Shown here: positions 32,828 to 43,866 of the stretch, piece after piece
Layout: each line of letters starts with the position of its first letter
Position numbering within the stretch: the stretch's first letter is position 1
Assembly (NCBI GenBank): GCA_963576725.1
Contig: OY755241.1
Span: 60,323,071-60,387,070 of the forward strand
From: Azorinus chamasolen
Taxonomy: Eukaryota > Mollusca > Bivalvia > Cardiida > Solecurtidae
DNA length: 64,000 nt
Direction: 5' to 3'
Notes under the pieces: model-generated
The model's database searches: none
Seen by the model: the letters and a program-made list of their open reading frames with translations, nothing else
What the model was told of the DNA's origin: nothing
Position numbers and translations under genes: made by a program

Positions 32828-33103
32828 ATGATGAATAACGATTCCATTATGTCAAAGTTAATTATCCACAGGTTCAGTTTTCACACATTGTCAATATCTG
32901 ATTTATCCTCCATTGGACTGAATACAAGCAACGCATCTACGTCTCATGAGATGTCTCACATTCGCGACATCGTTCCGAGGAATATTGTTCCACTCTTAGA
33001 GCCTTACATAACTGTTGAATGGTGGTTGATGTGTATGCATGAGAATTACATGTATTTCCCCAACCGTTTCGTTTACTTTGCGGTTCAGTGTATGAAGATG
33101 TGA
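32828..33103 (+). other. 91-residue open frame, unrecognised
   Basis: MMNNDSIMSKLIIHRF... has no motif, signal peptide or family that I recognise. It could be chance or an exon fragment. It contains FVYFAVQCMKM at the end and no repeat signature. Low confidence that it is a gene. Confidence 0.15.
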
Positions 33104-33308
33104 CCTTTACAAGATGGCAGCTTTATGCAATATGAGGATCTTAGTGGTAAGGAGGCTCAACCGTACTATTGTAAGAATGTAAAACATGAGACAAAAGAAA
33201 AGCCTGTAAAATGCCATCACTTGTAAACTTAACAATAAACTGGAATCAATCTGTCCGATGGTTGGACGTGTTGGTGGGCAGTCTGTCAGACAATACCATA
33301 TAGTTTGT

Positions 33309-33365
33309 CGCTATATGACCTACTTAGTGTCGCGGTGGCGTAAAACCCAACTCACTCACTCACCC
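33309..33365 (+). mobile_element. LINE-B 3'-tail micro-insertion (57 bp)
   Basis: 'cgctatatgacctacttagt' to '(actc)n' is the last ~57 bp of LINE-B. It is flanked by ATAGTTTGT at 33300-33308 and 33366-33374. Confidence 0.9.
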
Positions 33366-33470
33366 ATAGTTTGTGGCGCAAAGTACTGCAGTTTACAAGC
33401 TGCATGGCTAGTTAAAGCTTATTGTGTACTTATTGTGCTTATTGTTTGATTTTGCAGAGGACACACATGA

Positions 33471-33592
33471 ATGAATGGTGTTTTACGGCCCATAGACACT
33501 GATGGTCATATAGAGCCGAATAAATGAATCAAATAATGAATGAATGAATGACAAAACGAATAATGAAAATGAATGAATAAGGACGAAACATA
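33471..33592 (-). mobile_element. LINE-A 3'-tail micro-insertion (122 bp)
   Basis: Reverse-complement LINE-A tail (atgaatggtgttttacggcc, tggtcatatagagccgaata) with expanded GAAT repeats. A perfect 13 bp duplication AGGACACACATGA lies at 33458-33470 and 33593-33605. Confidence 0.95.
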
Positions 33593-33656
33593 AGGACACA
33601 CATGATGATTACGATTTTGGAAATAGCGAGGAAGAGGAACTGGAAGGTTATTAAAG

Positions 33657-35295
33657 CAAAGAGGGCCATGAGGCCCTGAAGCGCTCACCTGAGATAACCC
33701 CAGGGGCGTGGCCATTTTTGACCACACGAAATCATGTGGACAACCTTGGTAGAGAACCATAAGGCAGAGCAGTATGCTTATGGTTTCAGAGAAAAATAAT
33801 ATTTCATATTTTTCCCATGAAAAACTGATAAGCCCTGAGGCAGGGCCAATTTCACCAAGTGGTCAGGGTTGTAAGTTAAACATTCTTGGCAGAGGACCAC
33901 AAGCCACAGCTACATATTTATTGAGGACCATTAGATCATGTTTATCACACCAAATATCAATGGTCTAGGCCTTACAGTTTCAGTAGATTTTTAAAGAGGT
34001 TCCAATGAAAAACTGATAAGCCCTTGGGCGGGGCCATTTTTGGCCCGGGGGTCATAATTTGAACAATCTTTGTAGAGGACCATAAGATCATGCTACATAC
34101 CAAATATCAAAGGTCTAGGCCTTACAGTTTCAGAGAAGATTTTTAAAGATTTTCCTATAAAAAACTGATAAGCCCTTGGGCGGGGCCAGTCATAATTTGA
34201 ACAAAATTTGAAGAGGACCATCAGATCATGCTATATATTAGATATCAAAGGTCTAGGCCTTACAGCTATAGAGAAGAAGATTTTTAAAGATTTTCCTATG
34301 AAAAACTGATAAAGCCCTTTGGCGGGGCCATTTTTGGCCCAGGGGTTATAATTTGAACAGTATTTGTAGAGGCCCATAAGATCATGCTACATACCTAATA
34401 TCAAAGGTCTAGGTCTTACAGTTTCAGAGAAGAAGATTTTTAAAGATTTCCTATGGAAAACTGATAAGCCCTTGGGCGGGGCCATTTTTAACCCGGGGGT
34501 CATAATTTGAACCACTTTTATAGAGGATCATTAGATCATGCTACATACCAAATATCAAAGGTCTAGGCCTTACAGTTTGAGAGAAGAATTTTTTTTAAAT
34601 ATTTCCTATGAAAAACTGATAAGCCCATGGGCGGGGCCATTTTTGGCCCAGGGGTCATAACTTGAACAATATATGTAGAGGACCATAAGATCATGCTACA
34701 TACCAAATATCAAAGACCTATGCCTTACAGTTTTAGAGAAGAAGATTTTTAAAGATTTTCCTATGAAAAACTGATAAGCCCCGGGGGCCATAATTTGAAC
34801 AATATTCGTAGAGGACCATAAGATCATGCTACATACCAAATATCAAAGGTCTAGGCCTTACAGTTTCAGAAAAGAAGATTTTTAAAGATTTTCCTATGAA
34901 AATTCCTTATTACCATATATGGAAAAATGATAACGCCCTCTGGCGGCCATGTTTTTTGCCGGATCAAAATTCTTTTAACAACTTTTGAAGTCTATCAACT
35001 GAGAAACATTTTGATGAAAACTATATTCAAATCGGACAAGTCATTCTGGAGAAGATTTTTCTAGATATTGTGTACGGTTGCCATGGCAACAAGACCGATG
35101 GCCCCACCCACTATCTTTTAACAACTTTTGAAGCACCTACCAACAGTATGTATCTGACCAAGTTTGGTTACAATTGGGCAGTCGGTTTCAGAGAAGAAGT
35201 CGTTTGAAATTGTTGACGGACAGACAGACGGACGCCGGACACAGAGGTATCACAATAGCTCACCTTGAGCACTTTGTGCTCTGGTGAGCTAAAAA
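33657..35295 (+). mobile_element. Minisatellite (HINE-like) element, copy 4
   Basis: 5' hairpin GGGCC-ATGA-GGCCC plus GCTCACCTGAG. The core has at least seven units of about 150 bp (aagcccttgggcggggcc at about 34017, 34169, 34312 and onward). Then follow unique 'ccctctggcggccatg' and 'ggttgccatggcaac' blocks shared with copy 2. The 3' hairpin GAGCAC-TTT-GTGCTC plus GGTGAGCTAAAAA closes it. ATTAAAG occurs at both borders (33650-33656, 35296-35302). Confidence 0.9.
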
Positions 35296-35345
35296 ATTAA
35301 AGGATGCAAAATAATAAAATTTACAGTGAAAGAAAAAGAAGAAAT

Positions 35346-35540
35346 AAGTCATGCAGGAAACACCAAAAGTACAAAAATGAGTCATGCAGGAAACACCACA
35401 TACAGAACAAACACTCGCCCGAACAGCAACACAAGGAAACAGCAAATGTACATAAGTAGAAAAAACAACAAGAGACGAACAAAGACAAAACAAACATACA
35501 ATAGGAGGAAGATGGAAGTACCGCCTTTGAACGGTCACCA
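35346..35540 (-). repeat. Tail of the YLDD-RT element family, reverse copy
   Basis: Reverse complement of the sequence at 40230-40410 ('caccacatacagaacaaac', 'gaacagcaacacaaggaaac', 'aggaggaagatggaagtacc'). 'gtcatgcaggaaacacca' is duplicated 33 bp apart. Confidence 0.75.
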
Positions 35541-35599
35541 AAGCTCTATTTTAAGGATAATTTTCAAACAAGGACAACACCACACTCCCTATCGATTGT

Positions 35600-36215
35600 G
35601 TTACAATGAGGGGTGCGCCTGTGAATATACATGTTACAGTTTAGTAGAGTGTTAAGGCGCCTGCCCAATATGTTAAGGCGCCTGCCCATATTTTCAGCTT
35701 CGCAGGGCGAGATGGAGCAATAAAAACAAATAAGGTAATAAGTAAGTTTTAAATACGTGTTAGTCATATATGGCATTGGATTTATCGGCGGAGTTTTTCG
35801 TTTGATTTTCTTCTAATTTCATCGTTTTTATAGAGGATAATGTGAATTGTTAGGACTATTGCAAAATAAACGGCATAGTCTTTTGAATATCAGTTTCAAA
35901 CACCAATGTTATGTATAAGCATACTCCAAAACTAAATTTCTCTCTTTTGACGGATAAGGCAAATAGGATGCGTTTTTCAAAACTGCATTGTTACTCGATG
36001 TTTTAGGCCTGATAGAAGAATTAAACTACACTAGTTTATGTCGTAGATATTGGGTGTGGTTAAAAATAAACTGACATAGTATTAAACGTAATTATGGAAC
36101 ACGTATCCAATTCTTAATACCATCACTTTATATGCCAGATTTTAACAGCTATTGTAGAAATTAAATCTGACTAAACCTTTGAACTCAGTGAGAAGACAAA
36201 TCAGAGTGGTCATAG
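35600..36215. other. No recognisable gene
   Basis: Non-coding and AT-rich. 'gttaaggcgcctgcccatat' is duplicated 22 bp apart near 35650-35690. Confidence 0.45.
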
Positions 36216-36725
36216 AAGCGCCCTCTGATCACGGTCTGCAATGTTTGTCATTCAAATTCCACTAGCAATGCAGACCAAGATGAGCAAGTTCCATTAGTTC
36301 TCTGACCAAGGTCTGTATTGTTTGTCATTTAAAATCCTCTAGGGGCTCTCTGAACAGGGTTTGTATTGTTTGGTCTTCAAAACCCCATAGCACTGCAGAA
36401 GCAGATGAGAAGGTTCCTCTAGGAGCTCTCTGACCAGGATCTGCATTGTTTGTCATTTAAAATCTAGCAAACCTTTCAAACTGAATATATTGTTAATTAA
36501 CCCGTTCCGTTTTATATTCAGTCAAATTTTCAATACCTACTGAATATTCATGAAAAAAAATAGTTATATTGATATATAGAACGCGTAACCTTGTAGCCAT
36601 TTTAGAAACTAAAGACATATATTTATCAAATTCCAATAGCACCAAAAGCAAACAGAAGACCCTGAGCCGAGCTGAATCAACTCTGTTTGCAAACGCGTGA
36701 AAAGATGTTTATATGACGAAAAGGG
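36216..36725 (-). repeat. Dispersed repeat E (copy 2) and 'ctctgaccaggatctgcattg' units
   Basis: 36216-36470 has four diverged units of 'ctctgatcacggtctgcaatgtttgtcatt'. 36490-36725 is the reverse-oriented relative of 29400-29700 (tgaatattcatg, ttttagaaactaaagac, actctgtttgcaaacgcg). Non-coding dispersed repeats of a type common in bivalve genomes. Confidence 0.6.
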
Positions 36726-36854
36726 TTAAACAATGATTGGCTATTCCATTCAAAAACATCAGCGTTCAACATTTTAGCCCTTTTCCTGATAGCGACACAT
36801 TTGGTGCTTCTCTATACATAGTGGATCCAGATCAGAGTCTGCTCTGTTTGCTGA

Positions 36855-37712
36855 CTTAGCTCTTGATTATATTGCTGGAAAGTCATATAGTAAACATATA
36901 ATCTTATAGGATTCTCTTTCTGTTTTACAATCTGAGTAAATGTTCTTCAAAAAAATACCATGAAATGTCTAATTTAAAAGATGTAATATTTTGTTGGATA
37001 CCTAGTCATTGTGGAATGCAGGGCAACGAGAGGGCGGACCTTGCAGTGAAGTCTGCCCTTGAATCGCCTGAATCTGATATGAGAATACCGTATTCGGATT
37101 TCAAACCACAAATTACTAGACATATCCTATATAAATTGCAGGAGTCTTTGAATGAGGAAATTCATAACAAGCTCCATGCTGTTAAACCTATTTTAGGTGA
37201 ACATTTTTGTTCATGCTTGCCAATTCAGCGTGATGAGGTCGTATTGGCCAGAATAAGAATTGGACATTATTTTGGCCAGAATAAGAATTGGACATTATTT
37301 TTTAACTCATTCATCTTTACCGAAAGGTTAAGTTCAACCTGAATGTTTATTTTGTTTTGAGCCTTATACAATTCAGCACATTCTCATTGAATGTCCTGAT
37401 TTAATCTTAATCAGAGATAGATTCTTTCAAGCAGATTCCCTGAGGGAACTGTTTGAGCTGGTAGAAATACCAAAAAATATATTTTTTTAAAAGCCATTAA
37501 TATATATTCTAAAATTTAAAAGGAATATTTTCAGACTGTCGATTATGTTTTGTCCTTATTTTCTTTACAATTCTGTTGATCGGGACTGACATCTACATAA
37601 TCTAGTGAGATTGTCTTTATTTGATTTCATCATATAGATTTATTTACATTCTTTTTTCGGCTCTATATGACCATCAGTGTCGATGGGCCATAAAACACCA
37701 TTCATTCATTCA
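36855..37712 (+). pseudogene. LINE-A fragment 3 (RNase H end), broken
   Basis: Flanked by GTTTGCTGA at 36846-36854 and 37713-37721. It begins inside RNase H (LDYIAGKSYSKHII), has lost codons near 36930-36960, and has an open frame 36965-37342 containing CWIPSHCGMQGNERAD. A 28 bp tandem duplication (units at 37246 and 37274, ggccagaataagaattggac...) then shifts the frame. The tail is complete. Confidence 0.9.
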
Positions 37713-37721
37713 GTTTGCTGA

Positions 37722-38258
37722 AATGTTATAGATTCGTATTTGTTTGCAATAGCAAATATTTGTACTTTTAATATAATAACTCAAGTAAGTCATACATGAA
37801 TATTTATCCGGTAAAAGGTTAACAGTTACAACATGGTTCTATAATAAAATATAATTTTCTTAACAATAAGCACGACTGGCCAATTCTCCATTGCAAAATT
37901 TATATTTTCGTCAGCTACCCTTTTTCCTGATATAAAGTATATAAACGCAAGACCCAGATCTTGAGACTTCTCTATTAGCTTATGGTAAACTTGTCTCCCC
38001 TGTCTGCCTGTCGCAAAGTTTGTCTGCGGTTCTTCTCAAAAAACGGCTGGGCAGATTTAAATAAAATGTCACAGTATGAGTGCATCTCGCCAGGGAAATC
38101 TGGTTCGATTGTTTTTCATAGTTATGTTCCCTGATATTTGTTTTAGAATGAATGAATATTTCATGATATTTGTTTTAGAAAAAACACCGGCAGTATAAAC
38201 ATCAATTAGTAATTGTAATTAACATGTAATCGAAGTCTTGCATAGATCTAAAGATATA
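37722..38258. other. No recognisable gene
   Basis: AT-rich and non-coding. No repeat family beyond short words. Confidence 0.45.
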
Positions 38259-38338
38259 TACTCAGGGAGCCAGTGGGGTCTACCGTGCACCCCTATAGTC
38301 GGAAGGGGGCACTGTACACCCCATTGTCTCCCTGAGTA
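38259..38338. repeat. 80 bp near-perfect hairpin
   Basis: TACTCAGGGAG (38259) pairs with CTCCCTGAGTA (ending 38338). Inner blocks TGGGGT/ACCCCA and GTGC-CCC/GGGG-GCAC also pair, around a loop near 'tatagtcggaa'. No flanking duplication or promoter signature was seen. Confidence 0.8.
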
Positions 38339-38491
38339 ATGACAGAATTTAAGCATCTATCCCTAGAGTATTATATTTAGATGTACAGTAAACCAGGGTT
38401 TTCCCTAGCATTTTCTATTTAAACGTCGTGTTTTTCTTAGTGGTTTAAAGTTCAAATAGATAGTTTTAGGCTAGTTTACATACTTCGATCT

Positions 38492-38506
38492 TTTTTTTTT
38501 TTTTTT

Positions 38507-38537
<31 letters not shown>
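38492..38537. repeat. T-run joined to G-run (possible assembly artefact)
   Basis: About 24 T followed by about 20 G. On the minus strand this creates a spurious P-rich and K-rich tail on the open frame. Such homopolymer junctions are prone to sequencing error. Confidence 0.8.
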
Positions 38538-39152
38538 CATTGGTGAGTCCAAACATGCGTCGGGCACCTTTGGCTCAGGGTATCTTTTAGGGTTAAAAAT
38601 ACAATCTAATGATTCAAGAATATCAAGACCATTTTCTGGAAACCTTGTTTTTAAATTTTCAACTAAATTTTTTATGTACTTTTCCCTGATGCCACCAAAC
38701 CTACCAGTGTTATTGCTAATCTGAATATTTTCATATTTCACCTTGGAGTCATCATCATCATGATTAGTGAATTTGTCAAATACCATATTCCCTGTGTGTG
38801 AACCTTGTTTCATGGCATTTAATGTTCCTATTGTTGAGTCAACACAGTGACGGATACTGGACAAATTGACATGGTCTTTCTGAAATGTTAGACTGAGAAT
38901 GCCTACAACTGTAAGGACATCAATGAGTAAGGCTGTAATAAGCACAAAAAGAGAAGTAGCCACAAACTTCCAAATACCCTGGGCTTTGCCATTTTTATCT
39001 TTATCATCCTCCAAAGAAAGAATAATGGCATCGTAGTACTTAAAAATCATTTTCACGGCTGATTCTACCGACAGCCATCTAACAGAGGTACCCTCAGGTA
39101 TTTGTTTAACTTGACCATGTAGAAGCTGTTGCAGCTCACGTAACTTGTCATC

Positions 39153-39233
39153 GTTTCATCATAACTTTCGTCATTGACGCTATATGACCTACTTAGTGTC
39201 GCAGTGCCGTAAAACCCAACTCACTCACTCACT
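39153..39233 (+). mobile_element. LINE-B 3'-tail fragment in the ZNF862-like pseudogene
   Basis: 'catcgtttcatcataacttt' to '(actc)n' matches the LINE-B tail. No target-site duplication is visible, and host coding sequence is missing at the junction, which suggests a deletion-associated insertion. Confidence 0.75.
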
Positions 39234-39729
39234 CTCTATAGAAATGTCGCAAGTTTCATCAAGCATTATACCTATGAATTTGTTTGCTTTTATGTCACTA
39301 TAAAGCCCACTTTTAATCACCTCACTTATGGCCATTTCCATCTCAGAAACGATTTCAGGTTTTGCGTAACAATTACATTTGAACAACCATTCAACTGCTG
39401 CAAAGTCATCAGTGCATTAAAATTGTCGTCTGCAATATTTTCCTTACTAAGTTACACATCGTATATACTGTTCTTATCTGTGGTATATATTTACTGCAAA
39501 CTGAGAGAGACTCACTATTCGTTGCATTTGCTGTTGATTTACGAAAGTCCGATCGTAATTTCAGAGTGACAATTGCGGTCGTGTGATCCTTCGACTCTTG
39601 ATGTCGTTGCAAAGAACTGATCTGAAAATTTTGGCAGCCGGTACTGAACGTAAATGTTTCTTTTCTTAGCCGAAATGCATAAATTACACTGCATACCACC
39701 TGTGCTTTCATTTTTTATCAACCAATCGA

Positions 39730-39812
39730 CACTATAACTTGTCTCATGCGGGTGCGTCTGCAAATAACTGAAATACTGTTGGTCGGACGTTAAACCCAAC
39801 TCACTCACTCAC
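39730..39812 (+). mobile_element. B2-type LINE/SINE tail micro-insertion (83 bp)
   Basis: It ends 'gttggtcggacgttaaaccc' plus (AACTCACTC)n. A perfect 12 bp duplication TCAACCAATCGA lies at 39718-39729 and 39813-39824. Removing it rejoins the N-terminal frame GWFSKFDWLIKNES of the pseudogene. Confidence 0.95.
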
Positions 39813-40059
39813 TCAACCAATCGAACTTGGAAAACCACCCGTCTATAGTGCGACGCTTTTTCGCAACAGACATGTTGAATTTATATGACTTATCTCGTGT
39901 CGGCCAGACGCTCGCGATGTAGTTCACATCTGTGTACTCTAAATGGTGATATCGAGCTACTTTCGGTTTTAACGATATCCCGGCAGACAGTTACTCTGTT
40001 TGCAGCTCAATCATTGAGTACACTAGCGATAGGTGGATACAGTATGTTCAAATAAATGT

Positions 40060-40420
40060 TTTTTCGTTATACATGCACTTTACCATTGTATTTGCTGTCG
40101 CGGTTGTTGTAGATTAGTAGGAGAGGGGGTGCGTTTATTTACACTGTTTGTCTTTTAGGGTGGGGATGGAATAAGAGTGAGGTTGGGCGCCCATAAACCG
40201 GTTTAACCCCCCCCCCCCAGTGACTTTTGTCACTGACCGTTCCAAGGCGGTACTTCCATCTTCCTCCTACTGTATGTTTGTTTTGTCTTTGTGCGTCTCT
40301 TGTTTTTTCTAATTATGTACATTTGCTGTTTCCTTGTGTTGCTGTTCGGGCGAGTGTTTGTTCTGTATGTGGTGTTTCCTGCACGACTCATTTTTGTACT
40401 TTTAGCCGTTTTTCCTTTTT
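40060..40420 (+). repeat. Tail of the YLDD-RT element family
   Basis: It contains 'atttgctgtcgcggttgttg', 'gcgtttatttacactg', 'ataaaccggtttaacccc', 'gaccgttccaaggcggtac' and 'gttgctgttcgggcgagtg'. It provides the empty-site version of the sequence interrupted at 59963-61345. No RT domain is upstream. Confidence 0.65.
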
Positions 40421-40542
40421 TTATTTGGCTCTGTATCTAAAAGTATTTTATTTACAATCAGAAAACACGTTGAGCGATGACGTAGGGAGGTCGCACGCGC
40501 CATATCAAGCGCTTTTGTGATGCGGACGGAATAATAGGAAAG

Positions 40543-41458
40543 TGAGTGAGTGAGTGAGTGAGTGAGTTGGGTTTTACGGCACCGCGACACTAAGTAGGTC
40601 ATATAGCGCCAATGACGAAAATTACAATGAAACGATGAAAATCAATAAAAAATCTCGATCAACGAGTATGTAAATCATTAAAATATACGAAGATGAAAAT
40701 GTAGAAAGGAATACGGAAATAAAATGATAGAACTGGTTAAACAGTTTTATATTTTAGAATAAAGACCAGTCTCTTTCAAAAACGAAATTATATTATCGTA
40801 CGGAACTGTATTAAATAACTGTTGCATAGAATCAACAGAAAAGTATTTATGTTTTATTATAGAAAGGTCAATACATTCAATCAAAAAATGTTTTACTGTG
40901 TATGGCTCTTGACAGAAGACACATTCTGGCTGAATTTCGCGCTTTAGTAAATAGGAATGAGTATATGAGAGTGTCCGATGCCACAGCGAGCAAGGACCAC
41001 CTCATCTCTTCGAACAGCTCTATAATTTAACAGAGAATCACCAATGGTTGGTTTGATGCCATGAAGTTTATTGTTAACATTGCTGTCCCAAGAAACCTGC
41101 CATTTGGAACATGTATGCTGTTTAATCAATGGTTTAAAATCAGTATATGGTATTTTGAAAACTGCCTCATTCAGATTCAGGGATGACTTGGCCGTTTTAT
41201 CTGCCTCTTCATTTCCCCGAATTCCAACATGACTAGGTAGCCAACAGAAAACAATATTGTTTGACAAGAGATAATTTATGGTGTTTAAGAAGAATTTGCT
41301 GAACTAATGGATTATTCATATTTCTGTTGTTCAACGCTTGAAGAACAGAGAGCGAGTCTGAAAAAATTATGTATTTGTTCATATTGTGCACCGATATGAA
41401 TCGAAGGACAAGGTCAATTGCTTGAACTTCAGCTGTAAATATGGAAGATTTGTCGGGT
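40543..41458 (-). pseudogene. LINE-B fragment (RNase H end and CCHC) in the long-repeat element
   Basis: A perfect 12 bp duplication ATAATAGGAAAG flanks it (40531-40542 and 41459-41470). The frame 40944-41267 has CWLPSHVGIRGNEEADKTAK and VVLARCGIGHSHI, then a frameshift. The upstream RNase H part is in other frames. The tail (GAGT)n is complete. Confidence 0.95.
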
Positions 41459-41654
41459 ATAATAGGAAAGAATGGAAATATAGGAATCGAGGATATATAG
41501 CTTCATATGTTTTTGGCTGAAATTTTAAAAACATATTCAGTGTGTTCTTGTTATATTTATAGCTGAATTTGCATTGCAATCCAATGTCGAACTATATCTG
41601 GTCAAGATTAGTAGCAGCTAGGGCAAATGTATTTTCCAGGAATCCAGAGTTTTG

Positions 41655-41982
41655 AATTGCTATTGCCATCAGATCCATCTCGATCACCAGCAAAGATGAC
41701 TAGTGAATTATATTTGTTATCTGCCAACACTTCAGATCCGACTGCCAAAGAAGATTTAACACCTCCAACCCAAGATGCACCAACAACACAAGTTTAGATC
41801 AATTGTCATTACCTGCCAAGGAATTTCTTTGCTGTCCTCCTTCCCAATGTCAGTCAGCAGTGCCTGCAAAGAGAAAGATCAGTTACAGTTCTTCCTGCAC
41901 AGGTCCATCACCTGCCAAGAACACCGCATCCCTATCTTATGGTAACAAGCCAGACACACCCTACAGTAAACAGTAAAATTGA
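41655..41982 (+). pseudogene. Possible coding remnant with repeated PAK motifs
   Basis: Frames read LPSDPSRSPAKMTSELY ... DPTAKEDLTPP and, shifted, LPAKEFLCC ... VPAKRKISYSSS ... SPAKNTASL, a Ser/Pro-rich sequence with recurring x-PAK. It lies inside the long-inverted-repeat element and may be the last trace of its protein. No family recognised. Confidence 0.25.
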
Positions 41983-42222
41983 ACAATAAGGAACCTTCGC
42001 ATACATGAGCCACCGAAAATCAAAAACGTTACATGGAACTATAATAAACTGCACCAGTGACTGCTTAGACCAATTGCGGCCTCACGATGCCTGTTTGACA
42101 CTGTACAGTTTTGAAATAACCCTTAAGTTATGGGCTTTACAAAATTAACACATGTATTCTTTTATGTAAGCACATTTTGATACATCTAAAATACGGCTAT
42201 GACAACTTCAGATTGCTTTGAA

Positions 42223-42274
42223 TGAGTGATTTGGGTTTGACGGCACTGCAACACAGAATAGGTCATATAGCGCC
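42223..42274 (-). mobile_element. LINE-B-type tail micro-insertion (52 bp)
   Basis: 'tgagtgatttgggtttgacg' to 'ggtcatatagcgcc' is a diverged LINE-B tail. A perfect 12 bp duplication GATTGCTTTGAA lies at 42211-42222 and 42275-42286. Confidence 0.95.
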
Positions 42275-42556
42275 GATTGCTTTGAAACATATCGATTTCA
42301 TATCGAAAATAAATCTTAAGTATAACAGGCACTTGCAACTTGTATTGCCAAAACAAAACAAATACATTTCTCCTTCTTTACCCATGCCCTGTTGTATAAT
42401 TACATATATCTTCCGTTCTTTCCTATTATTCCGTCCGCATCACAAAAGCGCTTGATATGGCGCGTGCGACCTCTCCACGTCATCGCTCAAAGTGTTTTTC
42501 GATTGTAAATAAAACACTTTTAGACACAGAGCCGAACAATTAGGGAAAAAACAGGT

Positions 42557-43718
42557 AAATTGAATGAAACTTTAAAGAAAAAGATTATTTTCAACAAAAA
42601 TATAAACATTCTCATCACGTCACACCATTTTTCTAACAATATTTCCTAAAAATAATCGGTTTTTCGAATCTTAAAAAATTGACAGATGCCGCGGAAACGT
42701 TCAGGCAGGTCCTTATTACGTGGCCAAGCAAATAACACGTCACAAGTATACTGTTCAGCAAAACTTAGGGTTCATGTTATGAACATGACCCATGTCGAAT
42801 TTTGTACAATGGAGTCTATTATCAGACAGCATAACTACATTTCTGTACTGAATAAAATGCCCCAGTACACATCTAAATTGTAAATATGTTGGTATTTCTG
42901 TAATTTTAAGTGTTATCTGTTTAGCTGATTGTAATCTGTATTTTTCAAAGTATTTTTTAAAATCAAATCTCAGTAAACACTTTTTGTAAAATAACATTTG
43001 AATTTATAAGGCTGATAATTCTGTCTTATTTTGTTCATGGTTCTTTTGAAAATGATGTCGACTCAAAATCTGTATTAGGTAAAGTGAGTGTCTTGGACTT
43101 AACCTTTCTTTTCTTGTGCAGTATATATTTGACCCAATTGTGCTCAAACACCTTTGAGTGGGAGATTATGACGTCATAGGAACGGCAATATAGGAAACAT
43201 GGAGGCAGCATTTGCAGCATTGAGTGAGTTAAAAGAACCGACATTTGGTTCAATTGTTGGGTTATTTGTTTACTTAAAGTGTTATTTTCCGTTAGAAAAA
43301 TATTTTTTCTCACTATTCCTTCAAGGAATATCCTTGTTGCATTTAAAGTAATTGTTTTCATGATAATTATTTTGCTAAGGGGAACGGTAATACAGGAGAA
43401 AGGGGTACAAGTGTTACGCTGTGCAATCACTGCTGTGGAATGCACTGGTTACACAACCAATTTGTAAATAGTGCAGACCCTGATGAGACTTGCAGGAGCT
43501 GTCTCATCTAGGTCTTCGCTATTTACAGGTGCGTATATTGACGTGAATAGCAAGCGAAGGGTTAAAATGAGTACCTGTGAGGGTCACTAGCCGGTACTGC
43601 GGCTGCATGATTGCGCCATATAATAGCGGTACTCAATAGTGTAGGTGTATGACTCAGTGACCAGTGGAGTAAATATACAATCAGCTGAATGATCATTCGG
43701 TCTTAAAGTAGACTATAT
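42557..43718. other. No recognisable gene
   Basis: A 65-residue frame at 42686 starts MPRKRSGRSLLRGQAN but has no supported family. 'gagacttgcaggagctgtctcat' near 43480 is a small palindrome. Confidence 0.4.
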
Positions 43719-43866
43719 AAGAATTACTATGCTAGTAGTTTGGAAGTTCAGCTGTATTTTGGCGAGTTGGAAAAGTTGTTAAATGCGAGCCTTGGCGAGC
43801 ATTTAACTACTTTTCTGACGAGCCAAAATACAGCTTAACTTCCAAACTACTAGCATAGTAATTCTT
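43719..43866. repeat. 148 bp foldback, arms of 68 bp
   Basis: Arm 43719-43786 (aagaattactatgctagtag...) and arm 43799-43866 are near-perfect reverse complements around a 12 bp centre. Arms contain 'ttggaagttcagctgtattt' and its complement. The right arm abuts the TIR of the next element. Confidence 0.9.

Larger units (their letters stand above)
38480..39875 (-). pseudogene. ZNF862/KIAA1586-like (hAT-derived) protein pseudogene
   Basis: On the minus strand from 39875: SVAKKRRTIDGWFSKF, a TTF/BED-like zinc region (MQCNLC ... SSLQRHQESKDH), then EWLFKCNCYAKPEIVSEMEM, KFIGIMLDETCDIS, then EGTSVRWLSVESAVKMIFKY and a C-terminal part (GRFGGIREKYIKNLVENLK). The 'LDE-x-DIS' and 'RWLS' blocks are typical of ZNF862-type, hAT-related proteins. 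The stretch between them is mostly deleted. Two LINE tails (39730-39812, about 39153-39233) interrupt it. The frame is shifted near 39660. Confidence 0.65.
40405..42556. mobile_element. Element with inverted repeats of about 120 bp
   Basis: The left arm (about 40425-40542, resuming at 41471) and right arm (about 42415-42536) are reverse complements with few mismatches: 'gatgcggacggaataatagg', 'gtcgcacgcgccatatcaag', 'ttgagcgatgacgt', 'ctgtatctaaaagta', 'ggctctg'. Weaker complementarity continues to about 40405/42556. Interior 41471-42415 includes a possible coding remnant. Two LINE insertions lie inside. No target-site duplication was found. Confidence 0.8.

Noticed and set aside
38492..38537. 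Poly-proline/poly-lysine protein tail
   Set aside because: It comes from adjoining T and G homopolymers, likely inflated by sequencing, at the end of a pseudogene frame.
42686..42883. Basic 65-residue frame starting MPRKRSGRS
   Set aside because: It could be a first exon, but no donor, continuation or family was recognised.
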